Source: Jatrophihabitans sp. GAS493 (GTDB lineage: Bacteria; Actinomycetota; Actinomycetes; Mycobacteriales; Jatrophihabitantaceae). From it: a stretch of DNA of 64,000 bases. The stretch covers positions 1,922,001 through 1,986,000 of the forward strand of contig NZ_LT907982.1 in NCBI RefSeq assembly GCF_900230215.1. Reading direction: 5' to 3'. The position numbers were made by a program, and so were the translations under genes. Under the pieces are notes generated by a model. It was not told the DNA's origin. It did not search any database and saw nothing but the letters and a program-made list of their open reading frames with translations. Positions within the stretch are counted from its first letter, which is position 1. Each line of letters begins with the position of its first letter. This document shows positions 26,553 to 39,070 of the stretch, piece by piece.

Positions 26553-26750
26553 AGCTCTTTGCGCTGCCCTCATTCACTTCCGGCCCGTCAAGGGTCTATT
26601 TGCTGTGCCCATCGCTGGTTCTCGGTCGACTCCGGTCGCCCACCCAGCGCGAGCCCAGCAAATCCGGGTGCTCCGGGGCTCTGATGAGAGCGGCGTCACG
26701 AGTTCGAGTACATGGGTTCCAGTACAGGTAAGTCCTCGGAAGGACGCATC

Positions 26751-29700
26751 TTGGCAGCATCTCGCACGACCAAAACCATCGCCGGCATCCCCGGCTCTCC
26801 GCCCCGCACCTCCTTCGCCAAGATTCGTGAGCCTCTCGAGGTTCCGAACTTGCTTGCGTTGCAGACCGCCTCATTCGACTGGCTGGTCGGAAACGCGGCA
26901 TGGCAGGCCCGTCTGGAAGAAGACGGCGGCAAGACCATGTCTCCCCAGTCCGGCATCGCGAAGATCCTCAATGAGATCTCCCCGATCGAGGACTTCTCCG
27001 GCTCGATGAGTCTCTCCTTCTCCAACCCGCGCTTCGAGGACGTCAAGGCGTCCATCGAAGAGTGCAAGGACAAGGACATGACGTATGCGGCCCCGCTCTT
27101 CGTCACGGCGGAGTTCACCAACACCACGACTGGCGAGATCAAGAGCCAGACCGTGTTCATGGGTGACTTCCCGGTGATGACCCGCAAGGGCACCTTCGTC
27201 ATCAACGGCACCGAGCGCGTCGTCGTCTCTCAGCTGGTCCGCTCCCCGGGCGTCTACTTCGACCGCACCCTGGACAAGACGTCTGACGTCGATGTCTACG
27301 GCGTCAAGGTCATCCCCGGTCGCGGCGCCTGGCTCGAGTTCGACGTCGACAAGCGTTCGACCGTCGGTGTCCGCATCGACCGTCGTCGCCGCCAGCCGGC
27401 CACCGTGCTGCTGAAGGCCCTGGGCTGGAGCACCGAGCGCATCCGCGAGCACTTCGGCTGGTCCGAGACGCTGCTGGCCACCCTCGAGAAGGACCACATC
27501 GGTACCCCCGACGAGGCCCTCCTCGACATCTACCGCAAGCTGCGCCCGGGCGAGCCGCCGACGCGTGAGTCCGCGCAGGCGCTGTTGGAGAACCTCTTCT
27601 TCAACCCCAAGCGCTACGACCTCGCCGACGTTGGCCGTTACAAGGTCAACAAGAAGCTGGGTGTCGACGCGCCGCTCACCACCGGCACGCTCACCGAAGA
27701 CGACATCGTCCGCACCATCGAGTACCTGATCCGTCTCCACGACGGCCAGGAGGGCTACGAGACGGACGACATCGACCACTTCGGTAACCGTCGCCTGCGC
27801 ACCGTCGGCGAGCTGATCCAGAACCAGATTCGGGTCGGCCTCTCCCGCATGGAGCGCGTTGTCCGCGAGCGGATGACGACTCAGGACGTCGAGGCGATCA
27901 CGCCGCAGACCCTGATCAACATCCGGCCGGTCGTCGCCTCCATCAAGGAGTTCTTCGGCACCTCGCAGCTGAGCCAGTTCATGGACCAGACCAACCCGCT
28001 CGCGGGTCTGACCCACAAGCGTCGCCTGTCGGCGCTTGGCCCGGGTGGTCTCTCCCGTGACCGTGCCGGCATGGACGTGCGTGACGTTCACCCGTCGCAC
28101 TACGGCCGGATGTGCCCGATCGAGACCCCGGAAGGCCCGAACATCGGCCTCATCGGTTCGCTCGCCTCGTTCGGACGCGTCAACGCGTTCGGTTTCATCG
28201 AGACGCCGTACCGCAAGGTCACCGACGGCCGGGTCACCGACCAGATCGACTACCTCTCCGCCGACGAGGAGGACAAGCACACGATCGCCCAGGCCAACGC
28301 CACGATCGATGCGCAGGGCAACTTCACCGAAGCCAAGGTTCTCGTCCGTAAGAAGGGTGGCGAGGTCGACCTGCTCGACCCGTCCGAGGTCGACTACATG
28401 GACGTTTCGCCGCGCCAGATGGTGTCGGTCGCGACCGCGATGATCCCGTTCCTCGAGCACGACGACGCCAACCGTGCCCTGATGGGCGCCAACATGCAGC
28501 GTCAGGCTGTCCCGCTGCTGCGCAGCGAGTCGCCGCTCGTCGGAACCGGCATGGAACTGCGTGCCGCCGTCGACGCCGCTGACGTCGTCACCGCCGACAA
28601 GGCGGGTGTGGTCGAGGAGCTCTCCGCCGACTACATCACCGTGATGGCTGACGACGGCACGCGCAACACCTACCGGTTGGCCAAGTTCGCGCGCTCCAAC
28701 CAGGGCACGAGCTTCAACCAGAAGCCGATCGTGGTCGAGGGCATGCGGGTCGAGGTCGGCCAGGTGCTGGCCGACGGTCCGTCCACCGACAACGGTGAGA
28801 TGGCGCTGGGCAAGAACCTGCTCGTCGCCTTCATGCCGTGGCAGGGTCACAACTACGAAGACGCGATCATCCTCAACCAGCGACTCGTGCAGGACGACGT
28901 GCTCACCTCGATCCACATCGAGGAGCACGAAGTCGACGCCCGTGACACCAAGCTGGGGGCCGAGGAGATCACTCGCGACATCCCGAACGTCTCCGAAGAG
29001 GTCCTCGCCGACCTCGACGACCGCGGCATCGTGCGTATCGGCGCCGACGTCGTCCCCGGTGACGTGCTGGTCGGAAAGGTCACGCCGAAGGGCGAGACCG
29101 AGCTGACCCCGGAGGAGCGCCTGCTGCGCGCCATCTTCGGTGAGAAGGCCCGCGAGGTCCGCGACACGTCGCTGAAGGTTCCGCACGGCGAGGCCGGCAA
29201 GGTCATCGGCGTCCGGGTCTTCAGCCGTGAGGACGGCGACGAGCTGGCGCCCGGCGTCAACGAGTTGGTCCGCGTCTACATCGCCCAGAAGCGCAAGATC
29301 CAGGACGGTGACAAGCTCGCCGGACGCCACGGAAACAAGGGCGTCATCTCCAAGATCCTGCCGCCGGAGGACATGCCGTTCCTCGAGGACGGAACTCCGG
29401 TCGACATCGTGCTGAACCCGCTCGGTGTGCCGTCGCGAATGAACGTCGGCCAGGTTCTGGAGACCCACCTCGGGTGGGTCGCCAAGACCGGCTGGAAGGT
29501 AGAGGGGGAGCCCGATTGGGCCGCCCGCCTGCCCGAGGCCGCCCGCGAGGGTCAGGGCAACGTCGCGACTCCGGTCTTCGACGGTGCCCGCGAGGAGGAG
29601 ATCACCGGTCTCCTCTCCTCGACCAACGTCACCCGTGACGGCAAGCAGCTCATCGGCCACTCGGGCAAGGCACGCCTGCTCGATGGTCGCTCGGGCGAGC

Positions 29701-30182
29701 CGTTCCCGGAGCCGGTCAGCGTCGGTTACATCTACATCCTGAAGCTGCTCCACCTCGTCGACGACAAGATCCACGCACGCTCCACGGGTCCGTACTCGAT
29801 GATCACCCAGCAGCCGCTCGGTGGTAAGGCTCAGTTCGGTGGCCAGCGCTTCGGTGAGATGGAGTGCTGGGCGATGCAGGCCTACGGTGCGGCCTACGCA
29901 CTGCAGGAACTGCTCACCATCAAGTCCGACGACATCCTCGGCCGCGTCAAGGTGTACGAGGCGATCGTCAAGGGCGAGAACATCCCCGAGCCCGGTATCC
30001 CGGAGTCGTTCAAGGTGCTCCTCAAGGAGCTCCAGTCGCTCTGCCTCAACGTCGAGGTGCTGTCTTCGGACGGCCAGACGGTCGAGATGCGCGACACCGA
30101 CGACGACGTCTACCGCGCCGCGGAAGAGCTGGGCATCGACCTGTCGCGTCGCTTCGAGCCGAGCTCCGTCGAAGAGGTCTAA
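26751..30182 (+). CDS. rpoB: DNA-directed RNA polymerase subunit beta
   Basis: 1143 residues from the TTG at 26751, which follows GGAAGGA and gives the usual actinobacterial beginning AASRTTKT. An in-frame ATG at 26712 is less likely. The rifampicin pocket is intact and wild type ([26 protein letters not shown]; Ser427 equals E. coli Ser531). Later hallmarks include [60 protein letters not shown] and [20 protein letters not shown]. It forms half of the catalytic cleft. rpoC follows after a 103-base spacer with a large hairpin. Confidence 0.98.
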   Translation: MAASRTTKTIAGIPGSPPRTSFAKIREPLEVPNLLALQTASFDWLVGNAAWQARLEEDGGKTMSPQSGIAKILNEISPIEDFSGSMSLSFSNPRFEDVKASIEECKDKDMTYAAPLFVTAEFTNTTTGEIKSQTVFMGDFPVMTRKGTFVINGTERVVVSQLVRSPGVYFDRTLDKTSDVDVYGVKVIPGRGAWLEFDVDKRSTVGVRIDRRRRQPATVLLKALGWSTERIREHFGWSETLLATLEKDHIGTPDEALLDIYRKLRPGEPPTRESAQALLENLFFNPKRYDLADVGRYKVNKKLGVDAPLTTGTLTEDDIVRTIEYLIRLHDGQEGYETDDIDHFGNRRLRTVGELIQNQIRVGLSRMERVVRERMTTQDVEAITPQTLINIRPVVASIKEFFGTSQLSQFMDQTNPLAGLTHKRRLSALGPGGLSRDRAGMDVRDVHPSHYGRMCPIETPEGPNIGLIGSLASFGRVNAFGFIETPYRKVTDGRVTDQIDYLSADEEDKHTIAQANATIDAQGNFTEAKVLVRKKGGEVDLLDPSEVDYMDVSPRQMVSVATAMIPFLEHDDANRALMGANMQRQAVPLLRSESPLVGTGMELRAAVDAADVVTADKAGVVEELSADYITVMADDGTRNTYRLAKFARSNQGTSFNQKPIVVEGMRVEVGQVLADGPSTDNGEMALGKNLLVAFMPWQGHNYEDAIILNQRLVQDDVLTSIHIEEHEVDARDTKLGAEEITRDIPNVSEEVLADLDDRGIVRIGADVVPGDVLVGKVTPKGETELTPEERLLRAIFGEKAREVRDTSLKVPHGEAGKVIGVRVFSREDGDELAPGVNELVRVYIAQKRKIQDGDKLAGRHGNKGVISKILPPEDMPFLEDGTPVDIVLNPLGVPSRMNVGQVLETHLGWVAKTGWKVEGEPDWAARLPEAAREGQGNVATPVFDGAREEEITGLLSSTNVTRDGKQLIGHSGKARLLDGRSGEPFPEPVSVGYIYILKLLHLVDDKIHARSTGPYSMITQQPLGGKAQFGGQRFGEMECWAMQAYGAAYALQELLTIKSDDILGRVKVYEAIVKGENIPEPGIPESFKVLLKELQSLCLNVEVLSSDGQTVEMRDTDDDVYRAAEELGIDLSRRFEPSSVEEV

Positions 30183-30192
30183 AGCGTCACGT

Positions 30193-30234
30193 CCCGGTCG
30201 CCGTCGCATCCGCGCCGATGCGGCGGCGGCCGGG
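30193..30234 (+). promoter_or_regulatory. Large intercistronic hairpin between rpoB and rpoC
   Basis: Bases 30193-30209 can pair with 30218-30234 over 17 positions, including two G-U pairs in RNA, around an eight-base loop. No U-tract follows (AAACAGCAACG), so it is unlikely to be a plain terminator. It may be an RNA-processing or pausing site that sets the rpoB to rpoC ratio. Confidence 0.6.
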
Positions 30235-30285
30235 AAACAGCAACGAACTTAAGAGAAAAAAGCTCCACTAAGAGAGTAGGCAATT

Positions 30286-34188
<3,903 letters not shown>

Positions 34189-34200
34189 ATATCACCACCC

Positions 34201-34245
34201 AGAACGGGCCCGACACCAGCACGGTGTCGGGCCCGTTCTGTATCT
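34201..34245 (+). terminator. Terminator after rpoC
   Basis: A perfect 17-bp stem (34201-34217 and 34223-34239) with a five-base loop AGCAC starts 12 bases after the rpoC stop. Only a short T-containing tail (GTATCT) follows, as is common in high-GC actinobacteria. Confidence 0.85.
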
Positions 34246-34424
34246 GCCCCACCTTTTGGAGCGGCCCGTGGTTGAGAACGCGTCTGAGAGTGACCTGTCA
34301 TCGACCTGAGAGGCCCACTCGCGTCGTCCTTGCCGCAGTGCGGGATCGGTCGATACGTTCGCTGCTGAAGCAGCGAAACGACGCGCCGGCGACCACGGCC
34401 GCGTCACTGGAGGAGGGGCGGCAG

Positions 34425-35564
34425 ATGGCGGACTACACCGTAGATGCTGGAGCATTGGCAGTCTTCGGCAAGGAATGGGGCGAGTACGGAAGCGGCGAGA
34501 TCCGCCAGATTGCGCCGTACTGCCGCACCTACGCCGGGCAGTCGAGCGGCATGACCGGCCTGCTGGCCATCCTGCAACCAGCCACCACCGAACTGGCGAC
34601 GCTCTTCTCCGAGCACTACGGGAACCTGGCCCGCGTCTACACGCAGACCGGCCGGGCGCTGACGGAGACGGCCGAACTCTACGTCGACAGCGACGCTGCC
34701 GCCGCGCGCAAGCTGCACTCGGCATTGGCCGACCGCAACCTTCCGGCCCGGGTGCGGGCCGAGCGGCACGAGCATTCCGCCCCCTTCGTCGAAACGTCGG
34801 TGCGGCTGGCCCCGACGCACGCCGCCGCCGACCCGACGAAGTCGGCCCGGTCGAAGATGGATATCGACGTCAAGGCGATCGACTGGCTCTTCAACAAGGT
34901 CACCGGTCACCACATCACCGAGCCGATTGACGCGCTGGTGGGCAACTGGACGGTGCTCACCGCGCAGGGCCAGGCCTGGGCCAACGTTGGCGATGCCTGG
35001 AAGCAGCACGGTAGCGACACCCTGCAGAACACCAATAGCGTGCACAGCGTCTGGACCGGATCGGCCCAGGCCCGCTTCGCCGGCTATGGCCACCATCTCG
35101 GCGGCGGGATGAGCGGGGAGAGGGAGATCTGCCTGGCTATCAAGGTCGTGCTGGATCGGGTGGCCCAGCAGTTCGAGGCTGTCTTCAAGGCGGCGCTCGG
35201 CTACATCCAGAGCGTCATCCACCAGGTGGAGGTCGCCGCGGGCTGGCTGGCCGCCGGCTGGTGGTGCGGCGTCGGGGAGGCGGTCGCGGCCAAGAAGGTC
35301 GAAGAGGCGCTGGTCGACTTCTACAACGCCTGGAAGCTGGTGCACCGCGTGGAACTGCTGGTGAAGCTGGCCAACGCAGCCCTCAAGTCGTTCCAGAGAT
35401 TGAAGGACATCTACCACCTGGTCGCCAATGCTCCGGCCGAGCTGTCCCACGAAGTGGAGAAGGTGCGCGCGGTGATCCGCGGTGTCGGCGCCATTCCGGG
35501 CGAGCTCTCAGACCTCAGTAAGCTGCCGGCAGAGCCGACCACGCCCTACGTAGCCAGAAGGTGA
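34425..35564 (+). CDS. Type VII secretion-associated protein, EspC-like plus WXG100-like domains
   Basis: 379 residues from the ATG at 34425, preceded by GGAGGAGGGG. The first 100 residues (DYTVDAGALAVFGKEWGEYG onward) resemble EspC-type secretion targets. A second helical module carries the WXG turn (SVWTGSAQARFAGYGHHLGG), followed by long helices with hydrophobic stretches (VAAGWLAAGWWCGVGEAVAA). The protein is probably a fused or tandem T7SS substrate. It opens a three-gene run of overlapping genes after the rpoC terminator and is the first visible piece of the secretion island. Confidence 0.75.
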   Translation: MADYTVDAGALAVFGKEWGEYGSGEIRQIAPYCRTYAGQSSGMTGLLAILQPATTELATLFSEHYGNLARVYTQTGRALTETAELYVDSDAAAARKLHSALADRNLPARVRAERHEHSAPFVETSVRLAPTHAAADPTKSARSKMDIDVKAIDWLFNKVTGHHITEPIDALVGNWTVLTAQGQAWANVGDAWKQHGSDTLQNTNSVHSVWTGSAQARFAGYGHHLGGGMSGEREICLAIKVVLDRVAQQFEAVFKAALGYIQSVIHQVEVAAGWLAAGWWCGVGEAVAAKKVEEALVDFYNAWKLVHRVELLVKLANAALKSFQRLKDIYHLVANAPAELSHEVEKVRAVIRGVGAIPGELSDLSKLPAEPTTPYVARR

Positions 35565-36091
35565 GTGATTCTGTGACCAGTGGCCCGCCGTTCGAGCCCG
35601 TCGGCGCTGCCTTCTCCGGCTCGGACCTCTCAGGCGCCTCGGAAATCTCAGGTGCCTCAGAAATCTCAGAGGCTGACGTGCGCCGCCAGCTCGACGCCAT
35701 CGTCGGTCCGGTCAACGAGGCGGCCGACGACCTGCAGGCAGAGGTGACACGGATGCAGCAGGAGCAGTCGGAGCGGGCCGAGCCGAATGATGAGGAGCTA
35801 GCCGGCCTTCTCGCGCAGGCCAGCCGCCGGCCCGGCGCCCCGGAGTCGCTGCGGAGACTGGCCGGTCGGGTGAGCGCCGGCGAGTTGACCTGGAGCGAGG
35901 TGAGCAGCGGCCTCAGCAATGGTGGATTGCTGAACGGGGTCGCCGACGCGGAGTTGCAGAGCCTGCGCGAGGAGGCCTTCGCGGTGGCCCGACAGCACTT
36001 CGAGCTGAGCGATCTGAGCACCGCCGCGGTTGCCGATAGTCAGCCCAAACCGAACTTCGATGACGAGACCGGGATCCCGCGTGGCTGGTGA
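35561..36091 (+). CDS. Hypothetical protein of the type VII region, helical, YbaB-like position
   Basis: 176 residues; GTG at 35561 overlapping the previous stop, with another GTG 12 bases on. Not recognised with confidence. A Ser/Gly/Ala-rich start includes an 18-bp tandem duplication encoding the repeat GASEIS. The middle part (DVRRQLDAIVGPVNEAADDL onward) is a coiled-coil-like helix, and the C-terminal third has short helices. It sits between two secretion-associated genes, which suggests a partner or chaperone role; no motif proves this. Confidence 0.7.
   Translation: MSDSVTSGPPFEPVGAAFSGSDLSGASEISGASEISEADVRRQLDAIVGPVNEAADDLQAEVTRMQQEQSERAEPNDEELAGLLAQASRRPGAPESLRRLAGRVSAGELTWSEVSSGLSNGGLLNGVADAELQSLREEAFAVARQHFELSDLSTAAVADSQPKPNFDDETGIPRGW
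35633..35668 (+). repeat. 18-bp tandem repeat, two copies, coding
   Basis: GGCGCCTCGGAAATCTCA (35633-35650) is followed directly by GGTGCCTCAGAAATCTCA (35651-35668), two mismatches apart, both in frame and encoding GASEIS. Confidence 0.85.
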
Positions 36092-36698
36092 CCGGCACCA
36101 CCCCGAGGATCGCCCCGAGTCGGAGACGTCCAGCCCGGATCCGGCCGGTCGGGCCCTGGCCGTCCGTGAGAAGTGGCGCGCCGAAGTGGCAGCCTTCCTG
36201 CAGCCAGGCGAGGAGTTGCAGTCGGTGATCCTGGCCAGCTCCCGCCCCGGCACGGCACTTCGAGTCGTGGCAACCGAGCTCTGGCCGTTCTTCGCCGACA
36301 AGAACAAGTTCCTGCTGATCGCCACTGATCGCGCCTGGCTGGTCCTGGAGAGCCGCTCCGAGCGGTGGCGGGGAGCGCTGACCCTGCGCTACCGCGGTCC
36401 GCGTGAGGTGCGTATCGACTCCTCCTGGTTCGGTCGCTTCGACGCCTTCGACCAGCCCTACGCGATTGACCCGGCCTACGGACCGTCGGTCAATGCGGCC
36501 AATGACGCGCTGGCCGCGCTGCTCGGCGGTCGCCGGTGGGATCTGGCCGAGGCGGCAGACCGGCTGGCCGCGCAGCCCGTTGATCCGGCGATGACCCTCT
36601 TCGAACGCGGCGTGATGCCCGCGTTGCGGCTCATTCCAGCCCGCCCGAAGTGGGTCCGGCGGCTGCGTGAGGGCGATGACCGGCCGCCACCCGGGTGA
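36081..36698 (+). CDS. Hypothetical protein, PH-like beta domain
   Basis: 205 residues from the GTG at 36081, overlapping the previous stop; upstream codons in this frame lie inside that gene. The core (about residues 35-130) alternates strands (LQSVILASSRPGTALRVVAT, FLLIATDRAWLVLESRSERW, LTLRYRGPREVRI) in a way that recalls bacterial PH-like domains. No signal peptide or membrane helix. Third gene of the run after rpoC and convergent with the next gene. Function unknown; membrane-proximal or T7SS accessory role is a guess from context. Confidence 0.65.
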   Translation: MAGDRHHPEDRPESETSSPDPAGRALAVREKWRAEVAAFLQPGEELQSVILASSRPGTALRVVATELWPFFADKNKFLLIATDRAWLVLESRSERWRGALTLRYRGPREVRIDSSWFGRFDAFDQPYAIDPAYGPSVNAANDALAALLGGRRWDLAEAADRLAAQPVDPAMTLFERGVMPALRLIPARPKWVRRLREGDDRPPPG

Positions 36699-36728
36699 TG
36701 CCAGGCCGGCTGAACCGGGAGATGCGAT

Positions 36729-37412
36729 CTAGCGCAGGATGTTCTGCTCGGACGCGGTCGGGTCGATCCGCACGAACTGCGCGCGGTTGCGGGTGATTGC
36801 CAGGTACTCGTTCTCGCCCATCCGGTCGAGGCCGGCCGCCAGCTCCGGCGGCAGCCGCAGCAGCTCAAGGGTGGCTTCGACCTCCTCCTCAGCTGGACGG
36901 GGGAGCAGCGTCAGGTCGCTCGACTCGAGCAGCGAGGAGAGTTGGGGGTTGAGCCGGAAGACCAGGTGCAGCGACGTCTGCCAGGCCGAGCGGGCCAGCA
37001 CCGACTCCGAGGCGACCGCGCTGCTGTCGTGCAGAACCAGTAGCGGTGCGGCGATGGTCGGCGCGGGCAGCGTCAGCGAATCGGGGCGGGAGACGGTGGC
37101 GAACGGGCGCTGGCCGGCGATGGACTGCACGAGCAGATTCCACGGCGCCGGGCGTTCGGTGGCGATCACGATCGTCGCCCCGAGCACGGCGGCCCGAATG
37201 GCGAGTATCGACGCCAGCCGAGCCTCGCCGACCACCACGATGCGATTGGGGACCGGGCGCAGCAGCTGAACCCGCACGGCCCGTCCGGTGCGACTCTGGC
37301 CGAGCAGCATCCCCTGGCCGACGCTGCTGTTGAGGACCTGGAACTGCTCCGCCTCGCCGGTGAACTGGCAGTAGACCTCGTTGTCCAGGCGGGCCTGGTC
37401 GGTGCGGGTCAT
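36729..37412 (-). CDS. Type VII region protein encoded after EccE, unknown function
   Basis: 227 residues from an ATG at 37412 that overlaps the eccE stop (ATGA); more upstream starts fall in eccE. It contains a Rossmann-like beta-alpha run (NRIVVVGEARLASILAIRAA, LGATIVIATERPAPW) and later LLVLHDSSAVASES. No membrane segment. Direct coupling to eccE suggests a cytoplasmic accessory of the ESX machine. I do not recognise a named family. Confidence 0.75.
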   Translation of the reverse strand: MTRTDQARLDNEVYCQFTGEAEQFQVLNSSVGQGMLLGQSRTGRAVRVQLLRPVPNRIVVVGEARLASILAIRAAVLGATIVIATERPAPWNLLVQSIAGQRPFATVSRPDSLTLPAPTIAAPLLVLHDSSAVASESVLARSAWQTSLHLVFRLNPQLSSLLESSDLTLLPRPAEEEVEATLELLRLPPELAAGLDRMGENEYLAITRNRAQFVRIDPTASEQNILR

Positions 37413-39070
37413 CGGCTCTGACCGCCGGGGATCGTCATCCGGAAGGCGCTCGCCTGCTGCCCGCGCAGCAGCCGGACGCCCACGCCGATGCGGCGGCACT
37501 CGCTGCGCAGTTGGTCGCTGGCCGCGTCGAGCTCGGTCGCGCTGAGCGCGGAGACCCGGATGGTGCTGACGGTGAGGAAACCGCCGGTGTCCTGCCGCCG
37601 GACTTCGTGCGCGATCGTGAGGCCGAAGCTGGGGGTGTAGGTGAGGTCATCGAGAGCAGCCAGGCTCCACGAGCTGACGACGAAACTACGGTGCAGAACC
37701 TGAGCCGACGCGATCGCCTTCCACGACTCGATCCAGCGCAGCACCGACTCGTCGGCGACCGGCGGCTGCAGCAGCGCGACGGCCATCGCCCGGGTGACGC
37801 CGGCGGCGTCCAGTGGGCGCCCGAGCAAGCCCGCGGCGAAGGCCTCGGCCCGGACCGTGCCGATCGCAGCCGACGCCAATCGCTGCAGGCCCAGCATCCC
37901 ACCGCCTCGCGCGTCGATGGCCTCGCGGGCGCTGATCGGATTGAGCTGCAGCGTCACGACGAGGGTGCGATCGCGCAGCAGCGGCGCGCGCTGCTCCAGT
38001 TCGGCCGCGATCGCGCTCAGTGCTCCACCGCCGAACCGGTTCCGGTCACCGCCGAGGGTCTGCGTCCAGACCTGGACCGCGTCCAGGGACAGCTCCTGCT
38101 TGGCCAGCGAGGCCACGATCTTCTCGACGTTCAACCGCAGCGGGTCGGCGGCGGTGAGGACGTCGCTGTCTTCGGCGGTGACGGTGACGCTCACCGACCA
38201 CGTCCCCTCCGCGCGAAGTAAACCGACCTGCTCCCCGCTACGCAGCGCGAACTGCCGTACCGCGAGGTCGGGGAAGAATGCGATGACCTCGGCCGGAACC
38301 GGATAGGCGCCCTCAACCCCGTCGGTCTCGGTGGCGGTCGGGTTGGTGGGTTCCACGGTGGTGACGTGCCGCCGCCCGGAGTAGCTGATCACCGAACTGG
38401 CCCAGGTGCCGAGCCGGACTCCGCGCAACCCGATCAGCCCGGCGGCCGCGACCACCACTGCCAGTGCCACCACGACCGCGGCCCAGATACGAGTCAGATC
38501 AGGCGTCAGCAGGATGGCGGCGGCGACGAGTTCGATGACCACGATGGCGGCGATCCGCACACCGCCGAAGAAGAGCCCCTGGCGGACGCGCTGCGGTGGT
38601 TTGGCCGCCCGGCGGCGCCCCCCGCGGTTCTCCGAATTGCCCCGGTCTCGACTGCCCAGGCCGCGATTGGCCAGGTCTCGATTGCCCAGGTCGCGGCTGC
38701 CCAGATCTCGGCTGCCCGGACGTCCCGGCGCCGATGCGCTGGCCCGCTGGGCGGCGAGCCCGGATGAGGGTGGGGCGGAGGTACCGGCCTGGCTGCTGCC
38801 GCCGTTTCGGCCGCCGCCGCTGCGGCTGCCGGTGCCGTCGGCGGGGCCGCCGGGGCGGATATCCAGGCCCGGGGATGAGTCGCTGCGGCGCCGCCGGCCG
38901 GGGGCCGACTTGACGGCGTGCTGCCGCCGATCGCCGCCGGAACCCTTCGGGCGCGGCGGGATGGAGACCAGCTCGCCACCTCCCGGAATAGACTGCAGCC
39001 GTCTGAGCCCGGCTAGTATAACGCCAGGAACAGGGAGGATCGAAGCTCGCGTGCCAACCGAGAACACCAC
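37409..39070 (-). CDS. eccE: Type VII secretion protein EccE
   Basis: Up to 553 residues. Two adjacent transmembrane helices (IAAIVVIELVAAAILLT and AAVVVALAVVVAAAGLIGL) are followed by a soluble domain with the EccE-like features of a membrane-flanking ESX component (for example LAKQELSLDAVQVWTQTLGG and ALDDLTYTPSFGLTIAHEVR). Before the helices lies about 170 residues of Arg/Gly/Ser-rich sequence with five 15-bp repeats. The start is unclear: GTG at 39070 or 39067 would overlap eccB by up to 20 bases, and the only other start codon before the helices is a GTG at 38560, which would give a protein of about 380 residues. EccE stabilises the EccBCDE pore. Confidence 0.78.
   Translation of the reverse strand: MVFSVGTRASILPVPGVILAGLRRLQSIPGGGELVSIPPRPKGSGGDRRQHAVKSAPGRRRRSDSSPGLDIRPGGPADGTGSRSGGGRNGGSSQAGTSAPPSSGLAAQRASASAPGRPGSRDLGSRDLGNRDLANRGLGSRDRGNSENRGGRRRAAKPPQRVRQGLFFGGVRIAAIVVIELVAAAILLTPDLTRIWAAVVVALAVVVAAAGLIGLRGVRLGTWASSVISYSGRRHVTTVEPTNPTATETDGVEGAYPVPAEVIAFFPDLAVRQFALRSGEQVGLLRAEGTWSVSVTVTAEDSDVLTAADPLRLNVEKIVASLAKQELSLDAVQVWTQTLGGDRNRFGGGALSAIAAELEQRAPLLRDRTLVVTLQLNPISAREAIDARGGGMLGLQRLASAAIGTVRAEAFAAGLLGRPLDAAGVTRAMAVALLQPPVADESVLRWIESWKAIASAQVLHRSFVVSSWSLAALDDLTYTPSFGLTIAHEVRRQDTGGFLTVSTIRVSALSATELDAASDQLRSECRRIGVGVRLLRGQQASAFRMTIPGGQSR
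38646..38720. repeat. 15-bp tandem repeat, five imperfect copies, in eccE N-terminal region
   Basis: Five imperfect 15-bp units beginning at 38646, of the type TCTCGATTGCCCAGG, encode the pentapeptide repeat (S/N)RDLG on the minus strand. Length-variable repeats of this kind often differ between strains. Confidence 0.8.

Noticed and set aside
26040-26573. Several overlapping open frames of 100-177 codons on both strands before rpoB
   Set aside because: None has a ribosome site, coding-like composition or recognisable motif, and they overlap the 3' end of the secreted-protein gene and the rpoB promoter.
26871-30209. A 1112-codon open frame on the minus strand through rpoB
   Set aside because: It mirrors the RpoB gene, has no ribosome site or family resemblance, and its length is an effect of high-GC codon bias in the real gene.
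38406-39050. N-terminal extension of eccB by about 215 residues
   Set aside because: The extension overlaps eccE on the other strand, reads as Arg/Pro-rich antisense sequence, and the true EccB beginning with a ribosome site is at 39051.
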